From Peptostreptococcaceae bacterium oral taxon 113 str. W5053 (GTDB lineage: Bacteria > Bacillota > Clostridia > Tissierellales > Peptoniphilaceae): DNA of 61,394 nt. The position numbers were made by a program, and so were the translations under genes. Within the stretch, counting starts at the first letter, position 1. Each line of letters starts with the position of its first letter. This document shows, piece after piece, positions 32,228-41,256 of the stretch. A model generated the notes under the pieces. It saw only the letters and a program-made list of their open reading frames with translations. It was not told the origin of the DNA and did not search any database. The stretch lies in NCBI GenBank assembly GCA_000467935.1, contig KI259760.1, positions 1 through 61,394 on the forward strand, read 5' to 3'.

Positions 32228-34486
32228 TTAACTTACAATTTCTTTCAATGCTTCAGACATATCCTTCTTTTGAATTTTTTTCATCTGAAGCCATCGAACC
32301 GCAAAGTATATGCATAGCCCGGCAAAAAATGGAACAAAGTTGATCATCCAAGGTATATTCGGCGCAATATATCCGTCAAACTTTGACATGCTGATTAACA
32401 CACAATATTTGAATAATATTCTCATAACAGGAATCGCTAAAATTTGAAAAATGAATATTATCCAAGTAGTCACATCTAAATAAATATTTTCGATTTCTTT
32501 TTTTGTATAGCCGAATATTTTCAAATAGCATATGGACAAAGATGAACGATCAATAATCAAATTACTTAAAACATAAATAACTACAAAATAGATTGCTCCG
32601 GCAACGGATGTCACAATGGGCAAAAGATTTTTAAAGTAAATCAACATTTGCTCTCCAATCTTTTTGATATCATTTCCATTCACTTCAGATAGCAGCATAT
32701 TTTTATCAATATTTAATTTTTCGTCCGAGAAATATCCGTTGTAAAATTCCTCTTTTTCTCCCATGATTATATTCAAAGCCGTTTGATCCATATAAATTGC
32801 CAAAGTTGCCGTATAATTATTTTTCCCGACTAATTTGACTTTAAAGTTTCGACCCTTATATTTATCATATAATTCAATTTCATCTCCTATTTTCGCTTTT
32901 AATTTTACAAAAACGCCCTCCGAAGCATATCCCTCAATTTTATTTTTTTGGAGTTCATAACTTTTGAAGAATTTTGCGTTTTGCGGAACTCCAAAAATAG
33001 AAATACTTAAATTTTTCCCAAAAAATTCATCTTTCGATTCGACTTGATAATAAGTAAATTGATCAACTTTATTGGTATCAATCTCTGTTGTCGGTCCTCG
33101 AAAAATATATTGATACTTCGCAGGCATGGTTTCTCCAATTTGATCTAAATAAGTTTGAAAAATCGGGCGAAAAGATAATCCAAACATTAAAAGTAAATTG
33201 GCTAAAATAATTCCAATAAACATGACGCCATATAGCATCTTATTACTCAATGCCACACGCATACGATACCTTTGAAAGAAGGAACCGTAAACTCTTGATG
33301 CCGTTTTTTTACCGTACTTCTTCAAATCTTTTCGTAGAAATTGTAATGGTGAAAATTTTAATTTATTGACCAATACCAGATAATTAATTACGAATACCAA
33401 TACAATCGGAATTAAGCTGGTAAAAAATCCGGCATAAGCATTTTCTTTCAACTCAAAGGGAAATAAACTGAAATTATCATAATACGCTCTTAAATAAAAT
33501 TGTTTCATAAAACCATAAGCCATAATATTTCCCAAGATAACCGCCGTTATAGTAACAATCATGGGGATCATCAAATAATGGTGAATAATTTCTCCCTTTC
33601 GATATCCCAACGCCAACAATGTACCGATCATTGGCGATTCATCTTCAATTGTTGACTTCACAATAACCGTAAAAATAAATGCCATTACTAAAGTGATTAA
33701 ACATAATAAAGTATACATCATAGGCACATCACCGCTCATATCATCTTTTACATAGGATATGTTTGAATTTAACGGTTTGATAATTCCATCTACTACAGGA
33801 ATGTTTTTTTCTGATAATTGTTCAAAGATTGTGGAAAATTTTTCCGATTGTTCTTTTTCAGATAACATTGTTTTTAATCGATAAGCATATGTATATGATG
33901 TAACAACATCTTCTAAAGAAGCGAAACCTTCTTTACTCATCAATGCAACACAAAAATTTGTATTACTAATCAGCAAGCTTCCTCTTGATTTTTGAAGGCA
34001 ACTGTAATCCGGTAACGCCACCAATCCGCTAATGACAAATTTCTTTTCCTTCCACTGGATTTCATCGCCTGTTTTTAATTTATTTTGCTCTGCAAAACAT
34101 CGATCAATAGCAATTTCATTTTCTTTGTCCGGTAATTTACCTTCAAAGATTCCGGGTAAGTTAATATGCTCTCTATTCTCAAAAACTCGAATTGTTTTGT
34201 CTTTTTTATATTCCAATTCTTTAAAAAATTGCTTCTCATAAGAGCCTACGTTTTTTTCTAAAATTTCCAATCCTTCTTTTTCCAAAGGAAAAGCAACGCT
34301 AATCTGCCCATCTTCAACGTTTCCTATTTTATGACTGTCTTCATAACCTTGTTTAACAGATTTTTGTACAATAAAAAATGAAGATATTCCTCCTACGGAA
34401 GCAAAAATTATCATAAAAATAGCAAAATATTTCCAAAAATTTGAAAATAATTCCCTCTTTATTCTTTTGTTAATTGTTCTTTTCAT
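32228..34486 (-). CDS. FtsX-like ABC transporter permease
   Basis: A 752-residue membrane protein with an N-terminal membrane segment near residues 15-40 and a large extracellular region. A first FtsX block covers residues ~250-390 with three to four segments, and a second set lies at the C terminus (residues ~620-745). This is the MacB/YknZ/BceB-like superfamily. The frame is open 25 codons further upstream, but that overlaps the ATPase gene; the ATG at 34486 begins a basic N terminus typical of the family. It pairs with the adjacent ATPase. The substrate is unknown: export of peptides or antimicrobial defence is possible. No two-component system is next to it. Confidence 0.82.
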   Translation of the reverse strand: MKRTINKRIKRELFSNFWKYFAIFMIIFASVGGISSFFIVQKSVKQGYEDSHKIGNVEDGQISVAFPLEKEGLEILEKNVGSYEKQFFKELEYKKDKTIRVFENREHINLPGIFEGKLPDKENEIAIDRCFAEQNKLKTGDEIQWKEKKFVISGLVALPDYSCLQKSRGSLLISNTNFCVALMSKEGFASLEDVVTSYTYAYRLKTMLSEKEQSEKFSTIFEQLSEKNIPVVDGIIKPLNSNISYVKDDMSGDVPMMYTLLCLITLVMAFIFTVIVKSTIEDESPMIGTLLALGYRKGEIIHHYLMIPMIVTITAVILGNIMAYGFMKQFYLRAYYDNFSLFPFELKENAYAGFFTSLIPIVLVFVINYLVLVNKLKFSPLQFLRKDLKKYGKKTASRVYGSFFQRYRMRVALSNKMLYGVMFIGIILANLLLMFGLSFRPIFQTYLDQIGETMPAKYQYIFRGPTTEIDTNKVDQFTYYQVESKDEFFGKNLSISIFGVPQNAKFFKSYELQKNKIEGYASEGVFVKLKAKIGDEIELYDKYKGRNFKVKLVGKNNYTATLAIYMDQTALNIIMGEKEEFYNGYFSDEKLNIDKNMLLSEVNGNDIKKIGEQMLIYFKNLLPIVTSVAGAIYFVVIYVLSNLIIDRSSLSICYLKIFGYTKKEIENIYLDVTTWIIFIFQILAIPVMRILFKYCVLISMSKFDGYIAPNIPWMINFVPFFAGLCIYFAVRWLQMKKIQKKDMSEALKEIVS

Positions 34487-34493
34487 TGTATAC

Positions 34494-35192
34494 CTACCAA
34501 GACAACTCTTTTGCGGATAGAACTTCCACATTTTTTTCAAAAGTCTCGATTTTGCCATCATGCAACTTAAAAGAAATATGAGACATTTGTCCTAAAGCTT
34601 GATTGTGTGTAGCCATAATTATAGTCGTTTCATAGCGCTTATTAACAGTTTGAATCAAGCCCAATACCTCTTTTGCCGTTTGATAATCCAAAGCTCCTGT
34701 CGGCTCATCACACAAAAGCAAGTCCGGATTTTTAATCAACGCCCGTCCAATTCCGGCTCTTTGTTGTTGACCTCCCGAAACCTGATTTGGAAATTTATTT
34801 TGTTGTTCCTCCAAACCCAGTATATGGATAATCTCTGCAATATCCAAAGGTTGATTGCTTAAGTAGGCACCGGACTCAATATTTTCTCGAATCGTTAAGT
34901 TTGGAATTAAATTATAGAACTGGAAAATAAAACCTACTTTTTTTCGACGATATTCTGCAAGTTCCTTTTGACTCATCTTTTCAAGATGTAAACCGTCAAT
35001 CATAATCTCTCCTCGTTCTGCTAAATCGATCCCTCCCATAATATTTAATAAGGTGGATTTTCCACTTCCCGATGGACCTAATAAACTACAAATCATTCCT
35101 TTTTCTATTGTGCAATCAATCCCTTTTAGTACAAAAGTCTTGTTCTCCGGGCTACCATATGATTTTTCTAAATTTTTTATTGTAATAAACAT
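34494..35192 (-). CDS. ABC transporter ATPase (LolD/MacB type)
   Basis: A 232-residue ATPase of the MacB/LolD group with GPSGSGKSTLLNIMGGID, the VSGGQQQRAGIGRALIKNP signature and LLLCDEPTGALDYQTAKEVL, which is the DEPTGALD form typical of FtsX partners. It ends 8 bases before the permease start. The upstream region has no strong promoter that I can identify. Confidence 0.9.
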   Translation of the reverse strand: MFITIKNLEKSYGSPENKTFVLKGIDCTIEKGMICSLLGPSGSGKSTLLNIMGGIDLAERGEIMIDGLHLEKMSQKELAEYRRKKVGFIFQFYNLIPNLTIRENIESGAYLSNQPLDIAEIIHILGLEEQQNKFPNQVSGGQQQRAGIGRALIKNPDLLLCDEPTGALDYQTAKEVLGLIQTVNKRYETTIIMATHNQALGQMSHISFKLHDGKIETFEKNVEVLSAKELSW

Positions 35193-35285
35193 TTTCTCCT
35201 CCCATTATTTTGTTTAATTGATATTTAATATCATTATATGATAACTCCTCTTTGTTTTCATTGTCAAATCGTTTATCCCTGAACA

Positions 35286-35324
35286 TAAAAAGCACTTCAC
35301 AGTCAATATGTGAAGCACTTTTCT
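35286..35324 (-). terminator. Terminator of the pheS-to-TPR gene run
   Basis: A perfect 14-bp stem AAAAGTGCTTCACA / TGTGAAGTGCTTTT lies 3 bases after the TPR gene stop codon. Confidence 0.85.
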
Positions 35325-36437
35325 CTATTTTTGCATTTCATAATTAAATTGTTCAACCGCTTCTATAATATCCGGATACTCAATTTCTCCTTTTTCTTTC
35401 ATATGAAGAAGTTCATGAAGAAGTTCATTCCCTCGCTTCGGATTTTCGTTTTGATACAACAGAACCATCAAATTGTATTTTAATCGGGCATCCTTCGGGT
35501 ACCGCCTGATTGCCTCCCCGAGAATTCGAAGAGCGGAATCAATTTTCCCCAACAGATATAAAGAAATACATAAATCATTGGTAGCTTCTAAATGATTCGG
35601 GATTTTTTCCAAAGTTTCTTCAAAAAACGGAATACTTTCCTCCAACGATCCTAAGCCTTGATAACATACTCCTACCCAATAACAGAGCTCTGCATCTCTT
35701 TTGTTCTTTAGAGCGTTCAATAATGTTTCCAAAGCCTCCTCATAACGACCCGTATCCATTTCTAATCTGCTTTTTTCCAAAGCTAAGTCTTTTTCCATGT
35801 CCAATCTTTTTTTGCGAATTTCTTCTGCAAAGAGCATTTCCGGATTCTGTTTCAATGCTTTTTGATAATATACATCCGCTTTTGAATAAAAGCCCGTTGT
35901 TGAAAAAATATCTCCTAAAGTACTTAATGTCATTATATTATTTTCATCTACATCCAAGGTCTTTTCCAGGATGGCAATAGATTCCTCAATCCATTCGCTG
36001 TGCTTGTCTTCTGAAAACTGGAAAGCTTTCATAAATAAAGCCTTTGCGTAAAAAATTCGATTGATCATAAAATCCGGATTAAAATAAAACAATCCTCGAA
36101 ACATCAATAAGGCTTCATCTTTCCCTAAGTTTTCCAAAGCATTCTTAAAAAACCATTCTTCCGGTTTTTCACTCCAAGCATAAATAATCTCTCGATAGTT
36201 TTTTTGATAGAAAAAATCTTGATGAATAGCAAAATTTATCATCATTCCACGCAAAAAGAAAGCGAAAGAAATATTTTCGTTATTTTTGCTATTTTGAATG
36301 TGAGACAATAATTTTTCCGTTTCAATAGGCAATGGAACTTTTTCCGTTTCAATCCGTTGTCCGCCTAATTCTAACGGAATTTTTAATTCCAAATAAGAGA
36401 GTTTATCTTTCTGTGATTCAAAATATTCATTTAACAT
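35325..36437 (-). CDS. TPR repeat protein
   Basis: A 370-residue cytosolic protein with tetratricopeptide-like repeats from about residue 140 to 340. Examples are ALGDIFSTTGFYSKADVYYQKAL-like units, GRYEEALETLLNAL, GLGSLEESIPFFEETLEKIP and GKIDSALRILGEAIRRYP. No signal peptide is present, and the N-terminal 130 residues have no recognised domain. It is the last gene of the long pheS operon-like run, 11 bases after the membrane protein. A scaffold role is likely but unspecified. Confidence 0.8.
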   Translation of the reverse strand: MLNEYFESQKDKLSYLELKIPLELGGQRIETEKVPLPIETEKLLSHIQNSKNNENISFAFFLRGMMINFAIHQDFFYQKNYREIIYAWSEKPEEWFFKNALENLGKDEALLMFRGLFYFNPDFMINRIFYAKALFMKAFQFSEDKHSEWIEESIAILEKTLDVDENNIMTLSTLGDIFSTTGFYSKADVYYQKALKQNPEMLFAEEIRKKRLDMEKDLALEKSRLEMDTGRYEEALETLLNALKNKRDAELCYWVGVCYQGLGSLEESIPFFEETLEKIPNHLEATNDLCISLYLLGKIDSALRILGEAIRRYPKDARLKYNLMVLLYQNENPKRGNELLHELLHMKEKGEIEYPDIIEAVEQFNYEMQK

Positions 36438-36447
36438 TATTTATCCC

Positions 36448-37170
36448 CTAAAAGTTTTGCATAAATTTGCGTTTACGTGGATTGGAGTTATTTAAATATT
36501 GAAAAACAATTCCACGATATAAATAAAAAATTGAGCTAAAAGCGATATAAAGTATACTTTTAATCAAATTCATAGAGTCCCCAAAAAAAGAATACCAGTT
36601 CAGCAATAATTCTTGTTCAAATACCACTCGTTGCATTACATATCCTATAAACGTTAAAGGAATCCAAAAATACCAGTTGTTTTTTAAAAAATTTATACTT
36701 TCCAGTAATAAACCCTCTCTATGACTGTTTCCCAAATATATTGTCTCCGGCAATGCCGAAAATATGATGATTAAAGCAAAGGAAATTACAGGATTGCTTA
36801 ACAAAACTCCTAAAAGCATACTGAAAATCCATCGTAAAAACATGATGAAATATACATCTCCGATGAAAATGGTGAATGAAGATTTAATTTCCTGAAAACT
36901 TAAACCAATTCGTTTGTATAAGACTGCTTGATATAAGACATAAATCATCATAGAAAAACACGCCGCTTGAAGAATTGCGATGACAATTCCAAGTATAATA
37001 CCTGCACTTCCAATTTGAATCCATAGTTTCATCATCAAATAATTGACACCGGCATAACCTACCTGTACCATTAAAAAACCAATAAAAATCTTTATCAAAA
37101 GAGACAATCTGTCAAGAAAAGACTTAGTTGTAACAGATAATACCAATTTAAAATCATTGAATTGTTTCAT
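36448..37170 (-). CDS. Multi-pass membrane protein of unknown function
   Basis: About 240 residues with five to six hydrophobic segments spread from residue ~20 to ~225 and a basic C terminus (NPRKRKFMQNF). I do not recognise a named family; the layout resembles small DUF624-like membrane proteins. An upstream in-frame start would overlap argS, so I use the ATG at 37170 that follows TAGGT. It lies between argS and the TPR gene and is probably co-transcribed with both. Confidence 0.65.
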   Translation of the reverse strand: MKQFNDFKLVLSVTTKSFLDRLSLLIKIFIGFLMVQVGYAGVNYLMMKLWIQIGSAGIILGIVIAILQAACFSMMIYVLYQAVLYKRIGLSFQEIKSSFTIFIGDVYFIMFLRWIFSMLLGVLLSNPVISFALIIIFSALPETIYLGNSHREGLLLESINFLKNNWYFWIPLTFIGYVMQRVVFEQELLLNWYSFFGDSMNLIKSILYIAFSSIFYLYRGIVFQYLNNSNPRKRKFMQNF

Positions 37171-37177
37171 AAAATAC

Positions 37178-38875
37178 CTACATTCTTTCCGGTGCGTCAA
37201 TTCCCAAAATAGACAAACCGATTTTTATAACCGTCTTTGCTGCATACACAAGTCCCAATCGAGCATTCTTCAAATATTCTTCTGATGTCTTAATCGGACA
37301 AGCCCCATAGAAGCGGTTAAATTTTTTAGCAATGTCTGTAATACTTCTAGTGATGAAGAAAGGTTCTTTTTTTCCCATGGCATCTACAATGATTTGAGGA
37401 AATTGATAAAGAGACAATAGTAAGTCTCCTTCTTCCTTTGCCGTCAATAAAGAATAATTTATTTCAGTAGGCGTGTATTTCCCGCTTTCCAACAAACTGC
37501 ATGCCCTGGCGTGAGTATATTGAACATAAGGTCCGGTCTCTCCTTCAAAATTTAAGACTTTTTCCCAATCGAATACATAATCTTTAATGCGATTATTAAA
37601 GAGTTCTTGAAAAAGAATGGCGCCAATACCCACTTGCCTAGCTACTTCATCCTTGTTTTCCAGGTTTGGATTGCGTTCTTCAATAATGGCTTTTGTTTTT
37701 TCAATGGATTGATTTAAAACATCTTCAAGGAAAATAACACGACCTTTACGTGTAGACATCGCCCCTTCTGCCATACTAATCATACCAAAGGCAATATGTT
37801 CACAGTCTTGTGCCCAATCAAAACCCATTAATTCCAAAACTTTAAACAATTGTCTAAAATGCAAATTTTGCTGAGAAGCGACAACATATAAATTTTTATC
37901 GAAATCATAATGATCTTTTCGATAAATAGCTGCTGCCAAATCCCTTGTCAAATAAATTGTGCTTCCATCAGCCTTTTGAACAATAGCAGGCGGCATAGCA
38001 TATTCAGATAAATCCACCACCATCGCCCCTTCCGATTCCTCCAAAAGATTCTTTTCTTTCATTGTATCCAAAACAACCTGCATCTTATCAGAATAAAAGC
38101 TTTCCCCCGCATAGGAGTCAAACTTAATTCCCAACATTCTATACACTCGGTTGAATTCTTGCAAACTGATCTCCCGAATCCAAGACCAAATGGCAACTGC
38201 TTCCTCGGTTCCGTTTTCCAATTCTCTAAACCAATTTCTGGCTTCCTCTGTTAAGCCTTCATCTTTTTCCGCTTCTTCGTTAAATTTAACATAGAGTTTT
38301 AAAATCTCCCGAATAGGATTTTGATTGATTGTTTCTCTATCTCCCCATTTCTTATATGCTGCAATGGCCATGCCGAATTGCGTCCCATAATCTCCGAGAT
38401 GATTGATAGCCACCGTATCATAACCTAAAAACCGATAAATATTCCTTAAAACATTTCCAATAACGGTGCTTCGAATATGTCCAATATGAAATGGTTTCGC
38501 GATATTCGTAGAGGAAAATTCAACCAGAATCTTTTGCCCTTTTCCCATATCTGAACGTCCATAGTTTTCCTTTTCTTTTAAAATTTCACTAATAACTTTT
38601 TTCGCCAAGGCTTCTTGATTAATAAAAAAATTCAAATACGGTCCATTCGCTTCAATTTTATTGAAAAATTCATTGTCTTTTAATTCTTCACTTAATTTTT
38701 GACTGATTTTTTGTGGTGCATTGCGATAAACTTTTGCTAATCTGAAACAGGGAAAAGCAAAATTTCCCAAAGTCGAATCCGGAGGAATTTCTAAAGCCTC
38801 TCTAATTTCTTCTATTGATAATTCTTTAATCACATCACTTAAAAGCATAACTACTTTCTCTTCAAAATAACTCAT
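37178..38875 (-). CDS. argS: Arginyl-tRNA synthetase
   Basis: A 565-residue class I synthetase with an N-terminal Arg-specific domain ending in GPYLNFFIN, the HIGH-type motif KPFHIGHIRSTVIGNVL, and GAMSTRKGRVIFLEDVL in place of KMSKS. The C-terminal DALR anticodon-binding domain ends CPIKTSEEY...RLGLVYAA. Length is normal. No T-box precedes it; it is embedded in the pheS-led run between mutS2 and a membrane protein. Confidence 0.96.
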   Translation of the reverse strand: MSYFEEKVVMLLSDVIKELSIEEIREALEIPPDSTLGNFAFPCFRLAKVYRNAPQKISQKLSEELKDNEFFNKIEANGPYLNFFINQEALAKKVISEILKEKENYGRSDMGKGQKILVEFSSTNIAKPFHIGHIRSTVIGNVLRNIYRFLGYDTVAINHLGDYGTQFGMAIAAYKKWGDRETINQNPIREILKLYVKFNEEAEKDEGLTEEARNWFRELENGTEEAVAIWSWIREISLQEFNRVYRMLGIKFDSYAGESFYSDKMQVVLDTMKEKNLLEESEGAMVVDLSEYAMPPAIVQKADGSTIYLTRDLAAAIYRKDHYDFDKNLYVVASQQNLHFRQLFKVLELMGFDWAQDCEHIAFGMISMAEGAMSTRKGRVIFLEDVLNQSIEKTKAIIEERNPNLENKDEVARQVGIGAILFQELFNNRIKDYVFDWEKVLNFEGETGPYVQYTHARACSLLESGKYTPTEINYSLLTAKEEGDLLLSLYQFPQIIVDAMGKKEPFFITRSITDIAKKFNRFYGACPIKTSEEYLKNARLGLVYAAKTVIKIGLSILGIDAPERM

Positions 38876-38884
38876 GAATTCCTC

Positions 38885-41248
38885 CTATTTTAATTTTACA
38901 ACAGTTACACCCATTCCGCCTTCATCAAACTTCCCGTCTCGAATGGATTTTACATGAGGATGTTTTCTTAAATATTCTTGTAAACCTTTACGGAGCATAC
39001 CTGTTCCTTTCCCATGAATAATTTGAACTTCTTTCAAGCCCACAATGGTAGCATCATCTAAGTATTTTTCAATATCTAAGATTCCTTCTTCCACGTTTTT
39101 TCCTCGTAAATCCAGTTCATTGGAAAGTTTAACCTTCGCTTTTTCTCTAAACACATTTCCTATTGTTGAAGAACTTTCTTGAGCTTGAAGCACACTTACC
39201 CTACGTAATGTATTTAAATCCGTATTAATTTTCAATATACCGACTTGCACCATCACATTATTTTGATTATCCGGCAAAGAAACGACAAATCCCCGTTGTC
39301 CCATTGTGATAATCTCCACTTCTTCCCCAAGCTTCAAGTCTTTAATCACGCTATCTGTCTTCTTCGTCAAAAAAGCACTTTCCTCTTGTCTGTATTCCTG
39401 TTCTTTCCTCCTCAAATCTTGAGAAATTCTTTGAATACTTCTTGCTCGATCTTTTGCAGACAACTTATCTAAATTTTTTAATGTCCGAATTAATTCATCG
39501 GAATATGCTTTGGTCTCAAGAATAACCGCCTTTGCTTCTTCTCTGGCTTTCTCCAAAATTTTATCTCTGGTCTCTTTGTTCTTATTTACTTCTTCTGCTA
39601 ATTTATTCTTTAAATCTTCGATTTCTTTTTTATTTTTGATTAATAATGCCTTGTTCTGTTCCATTTGCAGACGATCTTCTTCCAAATTTGCAAAAAGACT
39701 CTCCATTTTACGCTCTTCTTCTCCAATGTACTTTTTTGCCTGCTCAATCATTTCCACAGAAAGACCTAAACGCTTTGAAATTTCAAAAGCATTTGATTTA
39801 CCAGGTGTACCGATAATTAATCGATAGGTTGGACTTAGACTTTTAATATCAAACTCCACCGAAGCATTGCGAACACATTCGGTAGTTAAAGCATAGGTTT
39901 TCAATTGGCTATAATGAGTAGTTGCAATGGTAAAGATACCTTTAACTCGTAATTGCTCCAATATAGCCATAGCCAATGCAGCTCCTTCCGTAGGATCTGT
40001 ACCTGCTCCAAGTTCGTCCAACAAAACCAAATTTTTACTCTTTAAATTGGAAAAAATCTTTACAATATTAATCATATGTGATGAAAAGGTGGATAAACTT
40101 TGCTCAATAGACTGTTCATCACCAATATCTGCAAAGATCTCTTCAAATACTCCAACCTTACTTCCTTCTTCTGCAGGAATAAACAGACCGCTTTGTGCCA
40201 TTAACTGCAATAATCCTACAGTTTTCAAAGTAACGGTTTTCCCTCCTGTATTTGGTCCGGTAATAACCAATGTGCTGAAGTTTTCGCCAAGTTCGATATT
40301 AATCGGTACAACCTTCTTTACTTTTAAAAGAGGATGTTTTGCATTATTAAGGCGAATAATGGAATCTTCTGAAGGAATGGGCTTATTCCCGTCCATTTCT
40401 AAAGCCATTTTTGCCTTTGCAAAAGCAAAATCTAACGATTGCATTAAATCCTGATTGTTGATAATTCCATCTTTTTCTTCTAAAACCATATTGGACAGCT
40501 CTCGAAGAATACGCCGAATTTCTTCTTGTTCTTCACCTTCCAATGTACGTAAATCATTATTTAATTTCACAACGGCTAAAGGCTCCATATATGCCGTTTG
40601 ACCGCTTCCTGACTGATCATGAACAACGCCTTGAAATCGATTCTTGTACTCGGCCCGTATAGGAACTACGTATCGTCCTTCCCGAACAGTAATTAATTGT
40701 TCCTGTAATTGTCCTTCATAAGCCTTAGAGTGAATGATTGATTGCAATTTCTCACGAATCGAATCTTCTTTGATTTGAATACTCCTTCGAATTTGTCGAA
40801 GAGCAGGACTTGCATCATCTGAAATTTCATCGGCGCTGACAATCGATGTTTTCACTGCTCCGATAATCCAAGGGTAAATCCCCAAAAGAGTTGTTTTATC
40901 TTTCAATCTTCCTTCTACAGGCATGGTCTTTCCATACTCATTCATTGCAGAAGCTGCACGAAGTCCATCTGCAATATCCAATAATGATTGAGGAGTTAAA
41001 CTTCCTCCCTTTTCTACAAAATGAAGCAGTTCACGGACTTCATATACACCGTAAATGGGGGGATTCCCATTTTTGACAATAGATTGATGAGCCTCCCCTG
41101 TTTCTTCTAATGCTCTTTGCACGGAAATCACATCATCATAAATAGGCATAACATCAACCATAGTTTTCCCTAAGGTGGAAGCGCAATAGCCCTTCAGTTT
41201 ATCTTTAATTTTTTCAAATTCTAAAATTTGAAGTACTCTACTGTTCAT
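38885..41248 (-). CDS. mutS2: Endonuclease MutS2
   Basis: A 787-residue MutS2. It has MutS-type core and clamp regions, the ATPase domain with GPNTGGKTVT and LVLLDELGAGTDPTEGAA, a long coiled coil (residues ~515-620), and a C-terminal Smr nuclease domain with LDLRGKNVEEG and IIHGKGTGMLRKGL. It lacks the mismatch-recognition domain. In Bacillota MutS2 acts on recombination intermediates and on collided ribosomes. It sits between the U32 peptidase and argS with 8-9 base gaps. Confidence 0.96.
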   Translation of the reverse strand: MNSRVLQILEFEKIKDKLKGYCASTLGKTMVDVMPIYDDVISVQRALEETGEAHQSIVKNGNPPIYGVYEVRELLHFVEKGGSLTPQSLLDIADGLRAASAMNEYGKTMPVEGRLKDKTTLLGIYPWIIGAVKTSIVSADEISDDASPALRQIRRSIQIKEDSIREKLQSIIHSKAYEGQLQEQLITVREGRYVVPIRAEYKNRFQGVVHDQSGSGQTAYMEPLAVVKLNNDLRTLEGEEQEEIRRILRELSNMVLEEKDGIINNQDLMQSLDFAFAKAKMALEMDGNKPIPSEDSIIRLNNAKHPLLKVKKVVPINIELGENFSTLVITGPNTGGKTVTLKTVGLLQLMAQSGLFIPAEEGSKVGVFEEIFADIGDEQSIEQSLSTFSSHMINIVKIFSNLKSKNLVLLDELGAGTDPTEGAALAMAILEQLRVKGIFTIATTHYSQLKTYALTTECVRNASVEFDIKSLSPTYRLIIGTPGKSNAFEISKRLGLSVEMIEQAKKYIGEEERKMESLFANLEEDRLQMEQNKALLIKNKKEIEDLKNKLAEEVNKNKETRDKILEKAREEAKAVILETKAYSDELIRTLKNLDKLSAKDRARSIQRISQDLRRKEQEYRQEESAFLTKKTDSVIKDLKLGEEVEIITMGQRGFVVSLPDNQNNVMVQVGILKINTDLNTLRRVSVLQAQESSSTIGNVFREKAKVKLSNELDLRGKNVEEGILDIEKYLDDATIVGLKEVQIIHGKGTGMLRKGLQEYLRKHPHVKSIRDGKFDEGGMGVTVVKLK

Positions 41249-41256
41249 AACATCCT

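Noticed and set aside
39927..40454. 175-codon plus-strand frame inside mutS2
   Set aside because: It is an antisense shadow of a strongly conserved gene, with no ribosome binding site or domain.
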